The notes: a model not told the origin generated them from the letters alone. A DNA stretch of 64,000 nt from Ligustrum vulgare (GCA_963555705.1 OY743169.1:44504124-44568123), one strand, 5' to 3'; shown: positions 1 through 12,600, numbered from the stretch's first letter. Program-made: numbers and translations.

Positions 1-379
1 TGGGATGTTTGGCCCTCTTCACATATCAATTCGCAAGTTGTTTCTTCATTTTCTCCACCCTCTTCTTCTATATATCCTCTTCGTTCCTAAACTCATTGGC
101 CAGTATATAGTTGTTAGCCATGACTGGGGGTAATGTCTCGAACTAAATGGTGATGGCTCACTCTGGTTCTTCTTCATCTCTTTCTTCTTTGCTTCGATCG
201 AACTTCGATTTCCCGATGGGACGTCTAGACGCTTTCTTCACCGATCCCTCTGTGCGATTTCCTTTGTCACTATCAAATTTACTTTAGTCAGCTTCTCGAG
301 TCAGCTTTGACGTGCCTAGGGACAACGCCCCCTGTTGTCGCTTCATCATTCTGCCATAGTTCCTCTGAAAATGCCTTTG

Positions 380-2675
380 CTATGTCCTGGTCATTTCATT
401 GAAGGTCACAACTCGCCCAGCATTGTACTGGAATGAATGCCAGACATTTGATTGGCGTGGCCGTGGCCTAAATGTTTTCCTGTGATTTTTTGGCCATAAC
501 TGCCCTTCTTGAGACGGTGTTCCACATGTGTCTGGGCCTCGTCCTCTATCGGGCTGGAAACTCGACATAACTCTGGGACGAGCGTGAAACCCCTGCACTT
601 TGGTTCCTTCCACAGACTTATCACATATCACATAAGACGCTCCCTTCCCCTTGGTATTCTTTTCCCTTGAGTCGTTCAAACACTTTGGGACGCTGCAGTT
701 CATCTTCTGCTTCATCATCAATTACTAGTTTAAACGTTGGCAACTTCTGGATAAAATCAGTTGTTATCATATTCACTCCAAGTGATTGTGGGAAGGGGTT
801 CTCATCCACCTCCATCTTTTTCTTAGGCTCAAGCGTGATCCTTCCTGACTCGATGGCTTCCAGCAACACGTACCGAAAAACCAAACAATTATTAGTCGTA
901 TGGGACCATGCATTATGCCATTTACAGTATTTTTTACCCTTAGTTTGTTCAGGGTTTGGAAACTTATGTTTATCGCTCAACTTAATTTGCTTATCCTTAT
1001 ATAACTTGTCGAATATAAGGTCGGCCTTACTAACGTCGAACAAAAATATCTTAGCCTTCTTATTTTTCTCTTCTACAGGCTCATTTTTTATTATCGTGCC
1101 AGATTTTGCTGCCAAGGGACAAGCTTATGGGTCCCCTTTTACTAGCTCCGCCAAGCATATTTCAGTCTGGTCGACATATCCGTCACCTACCGTGTGTATG
1201 TCAAAATTTGGGTCTCTATAAAAAGTCCCTTTACTAGAATTTTTCATTTGCTCTTCTTCTCTCAGCAAACGCTCATATCGTATTACGTTAGCGCTCAATT
1301 GAAATAGGTTAAGGAACTCCCTATCTTGAAATTTCTTCTTGAGGTCAAAACTCAGGAAACTCTGAGCGATTCTATCTTGAGGTCAAAACTCAGGCAACTC
1401 TGAGCGATTCTATCGAATTCTTTTTCCGGCAGGGGTACAAAGCATTTCCTCCTGGCCGTTTTAAATCGTTGGAGAAAGCTTTCGGCCCACTCAGTGGGCA
1501 TTTTCCTTAGATTGGCCAAATCGGCCAGAGTTACCTCGGATTCCATTTTATAGAACTGGGCGTGGAATAGTTATTCTAATTTTTGCCACGTTTGCACAGA
1601 ATTAGCTGGTAGGTTAATGAACCAAGAGAAAGCCATCCCTGTTAAGGAACTTGGGAAAAGTCTCATCTTATGATAATCGGTCACCTCTCCACACTGCAAC
1701 GTGAATTGCCCTATGTTCTCTAGTGTGGAAACCTCCCCCAAACCCGTGAATAGAGAGAATTCAGGAACTTTGTAACCCCTAGGCCACAGATAAGCTCTAT
1801 CCACCCAATTTGGGTATGGCTTAGTGTAAGTCGGTCTAACATAAGGACGCATCCCCACTGCCATTTGATCTCGTACCATCTCAGCGACTTGATCCGTTAA
1901 CAAGACGTTGGGATCATAAGGGAGTCCTATAGGTTGATTTCCCCCTGGTGGTGCTTGTGGCCTGACGTTTGGCACAGGATTTGGTAAAGGAGTTGGAGCG
2001 CAATTACCATTGGTGAAGTTGCCATTATTCAGCCCAATGTGGTTACTGTTGCCTCCATCGTTAAGATGTGGAACATTTTGTCCATTGTTTTGGACATTAT
2101 TCCGAGTTACTGGGTTACTCCCCAAGTTCGAAATTGGGTCACCCCCCCCCAGTTTGACACTGGGTTACCCCCCAAGTTCGAAGTTGGATTACCCCCAAAG
2201 CTTGGCAATGGATTACTCCCCAAGTTTGAAGTTGGGCTACCCCCCAGGTTTGGCACTGGATTTCCCCCCAAGTTTGAAGTTGGGTTACCCCCCAAGTTTG
2301 GCACTGGATTCCCCCCCAAGTTTGAAGTTGGGTTACCCCCCAAGTTTGGCACTGGATTCCCCCTCAAGTTTGAATTGGACGGTCCAAAAGGCCCTTCATT
2401 CCCCTGATTTGGACTTGAGATTGGGGAACTATGTCCTACAATCGTCTTGGATTGAAAATGATGTCCTATATTTGGAAAGGTTGATTGAAGCATGTCAACT
2501 TATTCATATTATCATGCAATATTTTTAGTTGTTTGGCCATATTATCAAATTGTTCCTTCTCTCTTTGAATAAGCATTTCCATATTATGTACATATTGTAG
2601 ATTTACCTGTTCAACCACATCTTGAGCGAGTTCACCGAACAGCGCGCTCATGGTTCGAGGATTCAAATCCGTCAT
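380..2675 (-). pseudogene. gag polyprotein of a Tat-like Ty3 element, frameshifted
   Basis: Structural protein of the retrotransposon particle. From the amino end, the minus strand gives a short N-terminal frame (2675-2466), a glycine/asparagine/proline repeat tract (2493-2107), and the core gag domain (2125-1571, with KGYK-type and LRLFP/SLTGxAFSWF-type motifs). A continuation at 1546-1352 (LADLANLRKMPTEWAESFLQRF) follows, then a cysteine/histidine segment at 1115-621 with KYCKWHNAWSHTTNNC. The pieces lie in different frames. One break coincides with a run of ten C at about 2144-2153, a likely slippage site. A 36-bp direct duplication (ctctgagcgattctat...) near 1355-1415 also disrupts the frame. 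Two overlapping frames at 380-721 both look like gag tail, so the C-terminus is shifted again. Not functional as it stands. Confidence 0.7.
2107..2370 (-). repeat. 24-bp coding minisatellite within gag
   Basis: About eleven imperfect copies of a 24-bp unit encode alternating octapeptides NLGGNPVP and NLGGNPTS on the minus strand. The paired unit is 48 bp. The tract lies between the gag N-terminus and the gag core. Confidence 0.85.
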
Positions 2676-2835
2676 GGGTTCATAACGGCTATTACTTTCT
2701 CCCTCTGTTCCTGGAGGGCTTTGTTCCTCCTCATATCTTTCAATTATAGACGGGAGATGATGACTTTCTGTTTCCTTATCGGAATTCTTGTCAGGTATGA
2801 TGGTTCACTTCTTATCTTCAAAAACACACCAAATT

Positions 2836-2854
2836 GTCCCACCAGGCGTGCCAA
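2836..2854 (-). other. Primer-binding-site-like sequence
   Basis: The minus strand reads TTGGCACGCCTGGTGGGAC immediately inside the presumed 5' LTR. TGG at the start fits pairing with a tRNA CCA end. The tRNA was not identified; it is not initiator Met. Confidence 0.5.
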
Positions 2855-2857
2855 TCT

Positions 2858-3526
2858 TGTTTCGCGCGGAAATGGTTACCAAAGGGGAATTCAGACGAAT
2901 GTGTAAGGAACAAACCTCTCGAGACAAAGTCCCAACGAGGGGTGCTATATTGATGAAGATTACGGTGAAGACAACACCTCCAAGGGGCGTAAGCACACAA
3001 ATTACACTAGAAATTTTGACGATAAAAGTAAAGATAAAGGAAATTACATATTCTCTTATTGAGATTTGATTGATTGGGCTTTCTAAATTACTAATTTTTT
3101 TTCAATATATACAAATGCATGAACTTCCTTCAATTGCTGGAAATATTTGAATCTTTGGTTTGCCGCCTTGATTTGTAACACTCGCATGGATTAACTTTGT
3201 TTCCTCCACGTTGCATAACTATTGCCACGTCCTTGTAACGTCCACTTGCCACGTTGCTCTAAGTAACTTCCACAATTCATCACCTCAACTGCAATCTTCA
3301 TTAACAACTGTCCGTGTGATCATAAGACAAGTGTCAAAACTTGCTTTCGCTCGCTCAATCGCCCAACGGCTTCATCGCTCACCCTGTCGCCCAAATATCT
3401 TATTTGCCGCACAATCGCCCAATAGTCCAACTTCTTGCCTATAATGAGTCTTTAACGTTGGGCCTCTTTTGGTTTGGGTCAAGGTTTAGGCCTCTTGTAT
3501 TTTTGGATATTTTTTGGGCATCAACA
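2858..3526 (-). repeat. 5' LTR of the Tat-like element
   Basis: Read on the minus strand the repeat starts TGTTGATGCCC at 3526 and ends in CA at 2858, three bases before the PBS-like sequence. It is about 669 bp. The partner LTR is outside the window, so the outer boundary rests only on the TG...CA ends and the family-like start. Confidence 0.6.
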
Positions 3527-4136
3527 GTCACCTAGGAGGCCATGCGTGCATTAACTAGGACGAGTCATTACGCTCTAGCTGACAATTTAGAACACTACTC
3601 AATAGTGACTCCATCAGTAATTTGCAAGATAAGTTGAAAGGATTTATGTTGCATTTTTTACAATAAAATTGGGATTATTCCACCGTGAATATATAGATGT
3701 TCTACTCAATATGATACCGCGACCTCGTCCACCGTTGTAGTAATCCATTATAATGAAAAGAAACTTTCAAGGGAAAGTCACACACCTATCTTTTCTAACT
3801 TATTTTTCTCTCATTTTTTATGAATAATTAAAAGTCTAAGACGTGCACTCTATTTATAAATTAAATAGGGAAAATTAAACCTAATTTTATAGAAGGATTC
3901 CAATTCTTTGATGGAAACAAGAATTCAAATTCCTAAACTATCCTTAACCTAAATTTTGGTGGGTGGGGGGGGGGGGAGGAGCTCCTGCACTCTAGAATAC
4001 ATTGCTTATATTGATCCTGAATTTTATCCCATCGCTAGTGGGTGGGGAATGAGCAAGAGAAGTTCCAAAAGAGGGATGATATCCATGTCCCCTTGCCAGT
4101 GCATAAACTGAAATAAACAATTTGTGTAAGCCCTTG
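3527..4136. other. Intergenic, probable decayed antisense LTR fragment
   Basis: No gene. On the minus strand, TTTATAAATAGAGTGC near 3850 is a plausible TATA region of an old LTR. A run of about 15 G lies at 3963-3977. The left target-duplication copy of the next element, CCTTG, is at 4132-4136. Confidence 0.35.
4132..4136. repeat. Target-site duplication CCTTG, left copy
   Basis: CCTTG abuts the left LTR and recurs at 9776-9780 right after the right LTR, the 5-bp duplication expected for LTR-retrotransposon integration. Confidence 0.75.
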
Positions 4137-4593
4137 TTTCACGGGGCGGCTTTCTTCTTAGCACAGAAAGGGGTACCGTGCGGCATTAGTCTGCTCCGCT
4201 AGACTACCTTCCGCCTTTTCTCTTTTTTTTCGAGACGAAAGAAGATTTGATTACAAATTGAAATAAATTTTACAAGATAAAACTTGAATGCATTGAAACT
4301 CGATTTTTCATTGATTGTAGAAAGCAGTAAATTACATTTATTGATGAAAATAGTAAATTACAAATGTTAGTGCAGGGGGTGCACACCAAAAGCTTGAAAG
4401 TTTTAAATTTTAATACCCCCTATAATAGACTTCAGAGAAAAAACCTTAGTGACAGGTTGAAGAACCATAATAAACTTTTACAATTAAAAGGGAATTATAA
4501 TAATTACATCAATATTTACAAAGTGCAGCCAAAGTTGGGCAACTGCGGCTACGAGTGGGTCAAGGGGCTAAGTAATAGCTACGGTCCTTGACA
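4137..4593 (-). repeat. 3' LTR of the 4.1-9.8 kb chromovirus
   Basis: Aligns by eye over its whole length with 9304-9775. The minus strand starts TGTCAAGGACC right after the polypurine tract. It lacks about 14 bp present in the other copy (gtaaacataaaa region). Confidence 0.85.
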
Positions 4594-4607
4594 TTCTCCC
4601 CCCCCCC
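4594..4607 (-). other. Polypurine tract
   Basis: The minus strand reads a run of G followed by AGAA directly before the 3' LTR start, the expected position of the plus-strand primer. Confidence 0.7.
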
Positions 4608-4635
4608 ATCTATTTTGGCGATGTCCTCGGTGCCA

Positions 4636-7600
4636 TCAGTTCATGATATTCTTCAATAAAAGGCTTGAAGGCTCCAAGGTCTTTTTTTTCCCAAGTATTC
4701 TCATCACTGATGCATCCTCTCCATTTGACCAATACACTTCCTGATCCTTTTTGAAAGCTCGGGTAACTCGGTGATCCAGAATGGCTTCAACAACTCTCAT
4801 TCCAATTCTCTTCAATTCAAACACAAGTTGCTTTGGCTTATTTATGGATGTGTCCTCTTTATCTGCAAAGTATGACTTATGAACACACATGGAGGACATT
4901 ATGAATTTTGCACTAAGAAAGGAGTTCTACTCTATAAGAAACTTTTTCAATTCTCTTCATGATAGGTAATGGCCCTATGTATTTTGGAACCAACCTTGAG
5001 TCTTTCTCTCTGGTGAGCTTGTAACAGTTTCGATCGGGAAGTTTAACCATCACCAAATCTCCTACTTGAATTCAACAAAACGGCACTTCAGATCAGCAGA
5101 CTTGTATCATTTTTGAGATTTCTCAAGATAGCTTCGGGAAATTTCAATATTTTGTTTCCAATCTTGAGATAAGTTCCTTGCTTGAGGGGACTTGGTACTT
5201 GAGTTCAGATCTACCCTATGAGGGAGTAAGGGTTGCTGGCCCGTAACAATCTTAAAAGGACTCTTATTGGTGGAAGAGCCCTTTTAGGCATTGAAGCATA
5301 CCTGGACAGCATCCAAGAGATACACCTAATTTTTCTGTGAAGTAGAGATGAACTGCCGAATATATTCCTCCAGCATAGAGTTGAACCGCTCAATCTGTCC
5401 GTCAGTTTGTGGGTGAAAACTAGCACTCATGCTCAGAGTTAAACCAAAAAGTTTGAACAATTCGGTCCAAAATATGCCAGTAAATTGAGTATCTCCATCA
5501 TTAACGATGTCTTTAGGCAGCCTCCATTATTTTACAATATGCTTGAAGAAGAGATGAGCTGTCTTTTCGGCGGAAACATACTTAGGTGCTACGATGAAAG
5601 TTGCATATTTTGACAAACGGTCAACCACCACGATAATGTGCCAAAATCTGCGACTTCTGGCAATCCAATTATGTAATCCATCGAAACACTTTTAAATGGC
5701 CTAGATGGGATGAAAAAAGGTTCAAGCAAGCCTGCCTTCTTCTGATGATCTGCCTTGTCATGCTGAAAAATAAGACAAGTTTTCACATAAGTTGCAATGT
5801 CGTCCAGCATTTGCGGCCAATAGAATGCACATTGTAATAGTGCACAAGTGTGTTCTTCTCATGGATATCCGGCCCAAAGTGTGTCATGACATTCTGTTAT
5901 TAAGGATTTCCTCAAATCTCCTCCCTTTGGAACATACAAGCGGTCCCCTTTTGTCTTAACAGACCCATCTAACTAGAATTGACGAGTCTTGCCTTGCTTG
6001 ATGAGGTCGACCAAATAGTGTGTAGCCAGGTCCTTCTCCAGAAGTGCCCTTATTCGATCCCTGATATCTGTGGTAACTCTGCTCCCTGAAAGAGAAGTCA
6101 TTGCACAAATAGAAGCTAAGTTAGCCCGACGATTGAGAGCATCTGCAACGTGATTTTTGGATGACAATACTCTAACATGAAGTTGAACTCTGAAAGAAGT
6201 TCTTGCCAACGAGCTTGCTTGATCGAAAGTTTCGGTTGGGACATGAAGTGGCTAATCGCAGTATTATCAGTCTTCACAATGAATGGGGATCCCAGTAAAT
6301 GGTGACGCCATACTCGGAGGCAATGGACCACCGCCAACAACCTTTTCTCATGTGCCGAGTAACGACGTTTTACATCATTCAGTTTTCGACTTTCAAAGGC
6401 TACCAGATGTCTCTCTTGCATTAGGACTCCGCCAAGAGAAAAATAAGAAGCATCTGTCTGCACTTCAAATGGTTTCGTCATATCTGGTAAGGCTAATACT
6501 GGGTTTGTCCACATAGACCTCTTCAACTTCTCAAAACCAGTTTGACACTGTGCAGACCAATCCCAAACTTTTTCCTTCTTTGTTAGCTCTGCCAAGGGTA
6601 GTGTAATTTCTAAGTATCCCTTCACAAAACTTTGATAATAATTGCATAACCCAAGAAATGAGCGTATATCATGTACGTTCTTAGGTGGTAACCAATCCTT
6701 GATTTTCGTAACCTTCTTCGAATCCATATGAACCTTACCTTGTTCAATAATGTGACCCAAGAAGCTGATAGAATTTTGGGAGAATGAGCATTTGGACGGT
6801 TTGGTATATAGTTTGTTCTCCCGGAGCCGAAAAAGGACTCTTCTCACATGTTGGACGTGTTCCTCCAAAGTATCGCTATAGATAACGATTTAGTCCAAGT
6901 AAACAACTACAAAATCATCCAAGAATCTGTGAAGCACTTGATTCATCATCATGCAGAAAGTAGCGAGAGCATTTGTCAAGTCAAAAGGCATGACTTTGAA
7001 TTCAAAAGCTCCATATCTGGTTACCACAGTAATCTTTGCTTCATCTCCCTCCTTGATCCAAAGTTACCAGTATCCGGACCTGAGGTCAATCTTTGTATAA
7101 TACTTCGCTTTAGGACACGGTAGTCACAACACATTCTGAGAGAACCATCGGTCTTTTTCCAGAATAATACGGGAGCTCCATATGGCAATTTCGCAAGCAC
7201 GATAATCCCACTTTCAAACATTTCTCCCAATTGTTTCCTAAGCTCTTCAAGCTCAGGTTGAGACATATGGTAAGGTACCCTGACAGGTGGCTTGGCACCA
7301 GGAATAAGCTCAATTTCATGGTCAATAGTCCTCCTCGGTGGCATTTTCTTTAGTAACTCTTCCGGCATGATGTCCTTAAATTCTTGTATAAGATTTCTAA
7401 CAGCTTTTGGAATAGGACCAGATGCTTTCTCAATCTCTTCTAGACGAAGAGTGCACAAAAATGAGGATTCATTTTTCTTGAAGCCCTTACTGAATTGCAT
7501 GGCCGAGATGCTCTTCTCGCCAACTTTTCCCACCAATTAAGGTATAACACACGACTTACTACCCATCATCATTAAGGAATCAAAGTGTGGGAACACTGTT

Positions 7601-7870
7601 GTCTTCGTATCCTGAAGAAATCCCAATCCCAAAATAAGTTTAAAATCATCCAGCTGAACCACCAAAATATTAGTCCTTCCCTCAAAAGGACCAGCCTTGA
7701 TTAACATGGATTTGGCTACTCCCGAAATTGGTTAAGCAGCAAAATTGATAGCTTTGACTTTTCTGCTACCCTTCTCTAGAACCAACCCAAGACGCCCAAC
7801 TTTGGTACTTGCAAGATAGTTATGGGTAGCTCCGGTATCCACAATGGTCCTAATTGGCTTTCCATTGATC
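4636..7870 (-). pseudogene. pol of chromovirus: protease, RT, RNase H, integrase, chromodomain (broken)
   Basis: Polyprotein for reverse transcription and integration. From the amino end on the minus strand: a protease with VDTGATHNYLA near 7840; the RT N-terminus at 7536-7021 (IDHEIELIPGAKPPVRVPY, YGAPVLFWKKTDGSLRMCCDYR); and RT thumb/connection plus RNase H at 6868-6116 (FLGHIIEQGKVHMDSKKV, PFEVQTDASYFSLGGVLMQ, WRHHLLGSPFIVKTDN). Integrase pieces follow at 5810-5589 (PSRPFKSVSMDYIIGLP) and 5426-5211. A chromodomain-like block ends the region at 4899-4636 (ILDHRVTRAFKKDQEVYW). The RT active-site stretch near 6890 is broken. Many in-frame stops and shifts; not functional. Confidence 0.85.
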
Positions 7871-7984
7871 TTTACATCAATTTACATTAATCCCTTAGCC
7901 CTACAAATACGAGCGTTGGATTCTTCCTGTTTGTCCTCCTTTCAATGGACTTTCTCCTTTTTAGTTGTTCGATGTGATATTGAG

Positions 7985-9047
7985 TTACACCGATTTGAAA
8001 ATGCACCAACCACCTCCTCTTCCTGTTCGGAATCGGTCTCTCCATGACTTAGCAAGCGGGGCATCATGCTTTGAAGTTGATACCCCACTTGCTAGTTGAC
8101 AATAGGTATTTACCATTTGTTTATGTGGACAATCAGACACCTGATGAGGTCCTTCACATAAAAAGCAAACAATATTCAGAGCAGTATCAGATCTACCCTC
8201 CATTGTCTTTCCTTTATTCCAATTGCTTTGGTATAACCTTGATAGTTTTCTTGACGGCCACTTTGATAATAACCATAAGAGTTGTTCTGACGAGAACCTC
8301 CATCGCCTCTTTGGTTGGAGTACCGTTCTCCCCCATTTGAGCTCGAGTCAACCTTGAACTGCTTATTTCCTCCACCATTAGATTGATTACTCGTGGATGG
8401 TCTGTCCTTCTTGGTTTCAGTTTGATAGTCCATTAAGCATTCGGCAGCTCCCATTTCCATGCTCAAATCTGAAACCTTCTGCCTCTAGAATTTAGTACGT
8501 GTCCACTGTTTCAAACCCTCTATGAAGGTTAAAAGCTTGTCCTTTTCTGACATGTCTCGAATATTTAGCATATGCCCAGAAAAAGCTTTTACCTATTCCC
8601 TTACGGAGCCTCTATGTTTCAATTCCCACAATGCCCGACGAGCTTCATATTCCATATTCTCTGGGAAGAACTGAGTTCAAATTGCTTCTTTCAAAAGACC
8701 CCAAGAATCTATCTGACCCTGTTGCCCTGAATATCAACATATTTCGACTGCCACCACAATTTTGCATCTCCACCCAGATACATGGTAGTTGTAGTCACCT
8801 TTCTTGCTTCATCTCTGATGCTAGAATCAAGAAAGTATTGTTCCATGTAAAATAGGAAGTTTTAAACTTCCTTTACATCGTGTGCCCCTCCATAGGTACA
8901 CGGTTCGGGGCTTCTGACCCTAGGTGCATACTCTTCTTGTGCAGGAGCTTGCCCAATTCCCACCTCACGTTGGAGAATTCGTAGCTGAACTCTCATTGTT
9001 TCCATCTCTTCCTGCAGACCAGGAATGATTGCAACAGCTTCAGTCAT
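7985..9047 (-). pseudogene. gag of chromovirus (broken)
   Basis: Capsid/nucleocapsid precursor. The N-terminal part (9047-8862) has a coiled-coil-like stretch, PGLQEEMETMRVQLRILQRE. The middle (about 8860-8470) is fragmentary. The C-terminal part is rich in Asn, Gly, Ser and Gln (8466-8176) and ends in a zinc knuckle, CFLCEGPHQVSDC (CX2CX3HX4C), at about 8165-8120. Frames are interrupted. The position directly inside the PBS fixes its identity. Confidence 0.75.
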
Positions 9048-9289
9048 TGGTGTGCAAGATGCTTGGCTTTCATCCAGTTAGATGTGTATATCCCGAATAT
9101 ACGATTCCGCCATTTCAACCTTTTAATCAAGGGTATCCACAGCATAGCATAACCTTGTGGTTTGCCCATCAAGCAAATCTACGCGCTGTTTAGTACTCTT
9201 CTTAGCATCAGCGACATCGGTGGTCTGAGATGCATTCGGATCCAAAGCCTTCAAATCCATTACTTTCTTATCGAGGGATGTGAGCTGAG

Positions 9290-9301
9290 GCTCTGATACC
9301 A
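9290..9301 (-). other. Primer binding site, initiator Met tRNA
   Basis: The minus strand reads TGGTATCAGAGC, two bases inside the 5' LTR at 9304. This is the classical complement of the initiator Met tRNA 3' end. Confidence 0.9.
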
Positions 9302-9303
9302 AC

Positions 9304-9775
9304 TTTCATGGAGCACCTTTCTTCTTAGCATAGAAAGGGGCACTATGCGGCAGTAGTCTACTCCGTTAGACTACCTTCTGCCGTTTCTTTCTTTTTTCCG
9401 TAGGAAAGAAGATTTGATTACAAATTGAAATAAACTTTACAAGAGAAAACTTGAATGCATTGAAACTCGATTGTTCATTGATTGCAGAAAGCAGTAAATT
9501 ACATTGACTGATGAAAGCAGTAAATTACAAATGTTGGTGCAGGGGTGGACACTAAAAGCTTGAAATTTTTAAATTCTAATACCCCCTATAATAGACTTCT
9601 GAGAAAAAACCCTAGTGACAGGAGTAAACATAAAAAAATTGAAGAATCATAATAAACTTTTACAATTAAAAGGAAATTACAATAATTACATCAATATTTA
9701 CAAAGTGCGGCCAAAGTTGGGCAACTGCGGCTGCGAGTGGGCCAAGGGGCTAAGTAATAGCTGCGGTCCTTGATA
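9304..9775 (-). repeat. 5' LTR of the 4.1-9.8 kb chromovirus
   Basis: Matches 4137-4593 with numerous substitutions and a small indel. The flanking CCTTG at 9776-9780 completes the target duplication. Confidence 0.85.
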
Positions 9776-10392
9776 CCTTGTTTTGTGTAGGAAACTTTTT
9801 TCGACATTCTCTTCAAATTTATTTTCAATTGCACATTTTTATCGAACTCATCACTTTACACATTTTTCAACAACTTTTCAACCATCCATTCAAAATTTTC
9901 TTCAATTTCCCCTACATAAAACAGGCTCTAAATAAGATATAACCCAAAATGACCCTCCTAGGCTCCATGGAAATATCGATGTGGTCCTTCATGTCATTCT
10001 TTGCTGTCTACAAGAAACAAAGAAATTTTAGATGAATCATCATGTGAACATGACCACTTCGAACAAACTATTTTGAGAATCATAACCTCTAAAAGTCGTA
10101 TTGAAATCTCTCATCTTGTTGAAATGGGACCTAAAATATATCAAAGAAATGATGTCAAACCGGGACTCATATATCACTTCTTCTAATAACTTGAAATGGT
10201 CTCAATCTTCGAAAGCCAAAATGACACGTAATCTTTCACTGAACCACGAATTCAGTCGGGAGAAAGCCCTACCTTAAGGAGATTTTCGTACGAATAATAG
10301 AGTTCTATATCATTGCGATAGATATCCGAACAATCTACTATAGGACGATTTGGTAATGAAACTATCTTTAGCATGTCCTTCCACAGGTTATG
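9776..10392. other. Intergenic, no gene recognised
   Basis: AT-rich sequence between two retroelements. One short open frame (10001-10186) has no recognisable motif and no regulatory context; it is treated as chance. Confidence 0.4.
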
Positions 10393-11887
10393 TGTTGGAA
10401 ATCGATTCCAAAAAAGTACTCAAAAAAATTAAAGGAAAAAAAATTTGTTTTCTTTGAAAACAAGTGCGTCATGAAATTTAATTAATTACTAATCTAATTA
10501 AAAACTACCTAGAAGATGCAAAGCGAAGTTACCTTCCAGTATTTAATATGAACTTCAATCTTTGAAATAATTGTTCCAGCTTCCAACATTTGAATCTTCC
10601 ATAATATTCCTTCAAGAAAAAGATTGCATTGTTGCGTGGACACCCAAAGATCATGAACACAAGAATACAATATTATCCAAATAGAATAAAAACTCTCACT
10701 CTAATAATTAATTTGGGAATAACCAAAAACAAGAATGTTGAATAAATCTTGATTATCCCCTCATACATATATATATAGGGGAAAGGGGAAGAGTTTAACT
10801 CTTCTCCTATTTTTTGTGGGATTAGAGTTTCATACATATCCTACAAGTAACTCTATCCTTAATTCATTTTTAATAGCGCAATCCAAGAACTATCCAACTC
10901 TTTACAAGTTAATCCTTCAATTCTTATTTAGGCTATTGGGGGGACCCAACATGATTTATATATTATAAGCTACCAATAATTAAATCCAGTTATGACAATT
11001 AGCAACCGTCCAATTTAATTATCTAATAATTCGCTCATAATCATAGAAGCATATATATATATATATATATATATATTCCATTATTATTTATATCCTCTTG
11101 ACTTATCAACAAATAGTTTGTCCCCGTTTGAGATCAATAATTAATTAGGCATATAATTAACCGTTTCACCTAATTAATTATTCACTTTACTTAAATCAAT
11201 ATTCTTATTTCTATATTTCTATTGAACATAGAATGTTAAATACTAAGCTTAGATTCCTGAAATCATACTTGTACTTAGAATATTTAAGCGTTCTCCTTAA
11301 TTCCACAATTAGAACAACCGATTCCTCTTTCAATATGTCATTTATTAATTCACTTTCCTTTGGTTCCCAACATACAAAGTTATTGATCTTATCAATGATT
11401 TATCTTTCTTATAGTATATCAAAGACCCTAAGGATTGTTACATAATAAATATCATCCAAGATAGATTAAGACAATCCATATGGTAGTCATGTGAAATCTC
11501 AATTCCAAAGTATAATCATGTTAGAAAATTAATTTCACAATGGTCCAGTCCAATATACTTACCCCGAAGTACATCAATGTTATTACTCACGACTAACTAT
11601 CGCGAAGATTTAGATAAATCGCATATTGTTATTAATCAGAGTAATAATCAAATGAATCTCAATAGAATAAAGTGCCCATCTTTATTCAAGGTTCATGATA
11701 AATTATTCTAGATTGAAATATAATATTAATCTTCTGTACTTCAAAAGTACTAATATTATATTATCTTTAAATAATCAAAGGTCATTCGTTACAACTTACA
11801 TATAAACGTCAAATATTATATCAAATATAATTAATTTTTTATTACATTTCAATAAATTCCTAACGCTTTTGGGTAAAAATCCCAAAA
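10393..11887 (-). repeat. Copia LTR, 1,495 bp
   Basis: Plus-strand start TGTTGGAAATCGATTCCA and end near TCCCAAAA (mutated TTCCAACA). The first about 330 bp and the last about 130 bp match 31427-31869. It includes an (AT)n run at about 11050-11076. Confidence 0.8.
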
Positions 11888-11898
11888 ATCTCCCACTT
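11888..11898 (-). other. Polypurine tract of the Copia element
   Basis: The minus strand reads AAGTGGGAGAT directly before the LTR start. Confidence 0.6.
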
Positions 11899-12020
11899 AC
11901 CCTAAAGTGTATGATTTACAACCTACATGCATGATGACCCTGGAAGGTCTTAGTCGGTATCGTGAATGGATCGGCCAGGTCATCTTCCAAAGCAATCTTA
12001 CAGACTGTTACGTCCCCACG

Positions 12021-12600
12021 TTATACCATCTCCCTTAGGAGATGGTATTTCTGTTCTATATGTTTTCCCCTTTGATGGTTTCGTGGTTCCTTTGCATTAG
12101 ATACTACCCTACTATTATCGCAAAATAGAGTAACCAAGTCGGCTGTTGAAGGTACCACTTCCAAATACCCAAGAAATTTTCTTAGCCACATGGCTTCTTT
12201 GGCTACTTCACAACTTGCAACATATTCAGCTCCCATGATAGAGTCAATGATACATGACTGCTTCGCACTCCTCCATATGACAGCACCACCACCAAGAGTA
12301 AAAATGGCCCCTGACATGGATTTCCTTGATTCCACATCAGACAGAAAATCTGAGTCGGTATACCCTTTCGGAACCAAGTCCTGCGCTGAGTAGACAAGCA
12401 TATAATCCATCATTCTCCAAAGATACTTGAATATATGCTTCACTGCTACCCAATGCTATTGTCCAGGTTTATATTCAAAAATGACTCATAATCCCAACAG
12501 CATGACAAATGTCCGATCAAGTGCACAGCATGACATACATGAGACTACTTGACATGTTCTAAATCGAAAGTGTACAGTATCGCATCAAAGTAATGAAGTG
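12021..12600 (-). pseudogene. Copia RNase H and end of RT (fragment)
   Basis: The open stretch 12443-12021 carries the Copia RNase H: KHIFKYLW, GYTDSDFLSD, GAIFTLGGGAVIWRSAKQ, MGAEYVASCEVAKEA and TLFCDNS, so the acidic residues of the active site are visible. Upstream to about 12600 the RT-to-RNase H linker (CxxPDICHAVG type and HWVAVKHI) is present but split by frameshifts. Upstream RT, integrase, protease and gag are missing. Confidence 0.85.

Larger units (their letters stand above)
1..3526 (-). mobile_element. Truncated Ty3-type LTR retrotransposon (Tat/OTA-like), 5' half
   Basis: The element reads leftward: a 5' LTR at 2858-3526, a primer-binding-site-like stretch, then a gag region running off the left edge. 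Gag peptides such as KYCKWHNAWSHTTNNC and the block around YTKPYPNWVDRAYLWPRGYK are of the kind found in plant non-chromoviral Ty3 (Tat/OTA) elements. The lineage name is from memory of that family, not from a search. Pol, the 3' LTR and any target duplication lie outside the window. Positions 1-380 continue the decayed internal region, with no open frame worth calling. Confidence 0.75.
4137..9775 (-). mobile_element. Complete but decayed chromovirus (Ty3), minus strand
   Basis: A 5.6-kb element with 457- and 472-bp LTRs, initiator-Met PBS, gag with zinc knuckle, protease, RT, RNase H, integrase and a C-terminal chromodomain-like block, then a polypurine tract before the 3' LTR. CCTTG flanks both ends. 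The short LTRs, the domain order and a CX2CX3HX4C knuckle fit a Galadriel/Reina-like chromovirus; the exact clade is uncertain. Stops and frameshifts in every domain and clear LTR divergence make it an old insertion. Confidence 0.85.

Noticed and set aside
667..1221. Plus-strand ORF of 184 codons
   Set aside because: It is the antisense shadow of the gag segment at 621-1115, which carries the recognisable Cys/His motif.
2010..2528. Plus-strand ORFs with PPSLKLGYPPSLALD repeats
   Set aside because: Antisense reading of the 24-bp gag minisatellite.
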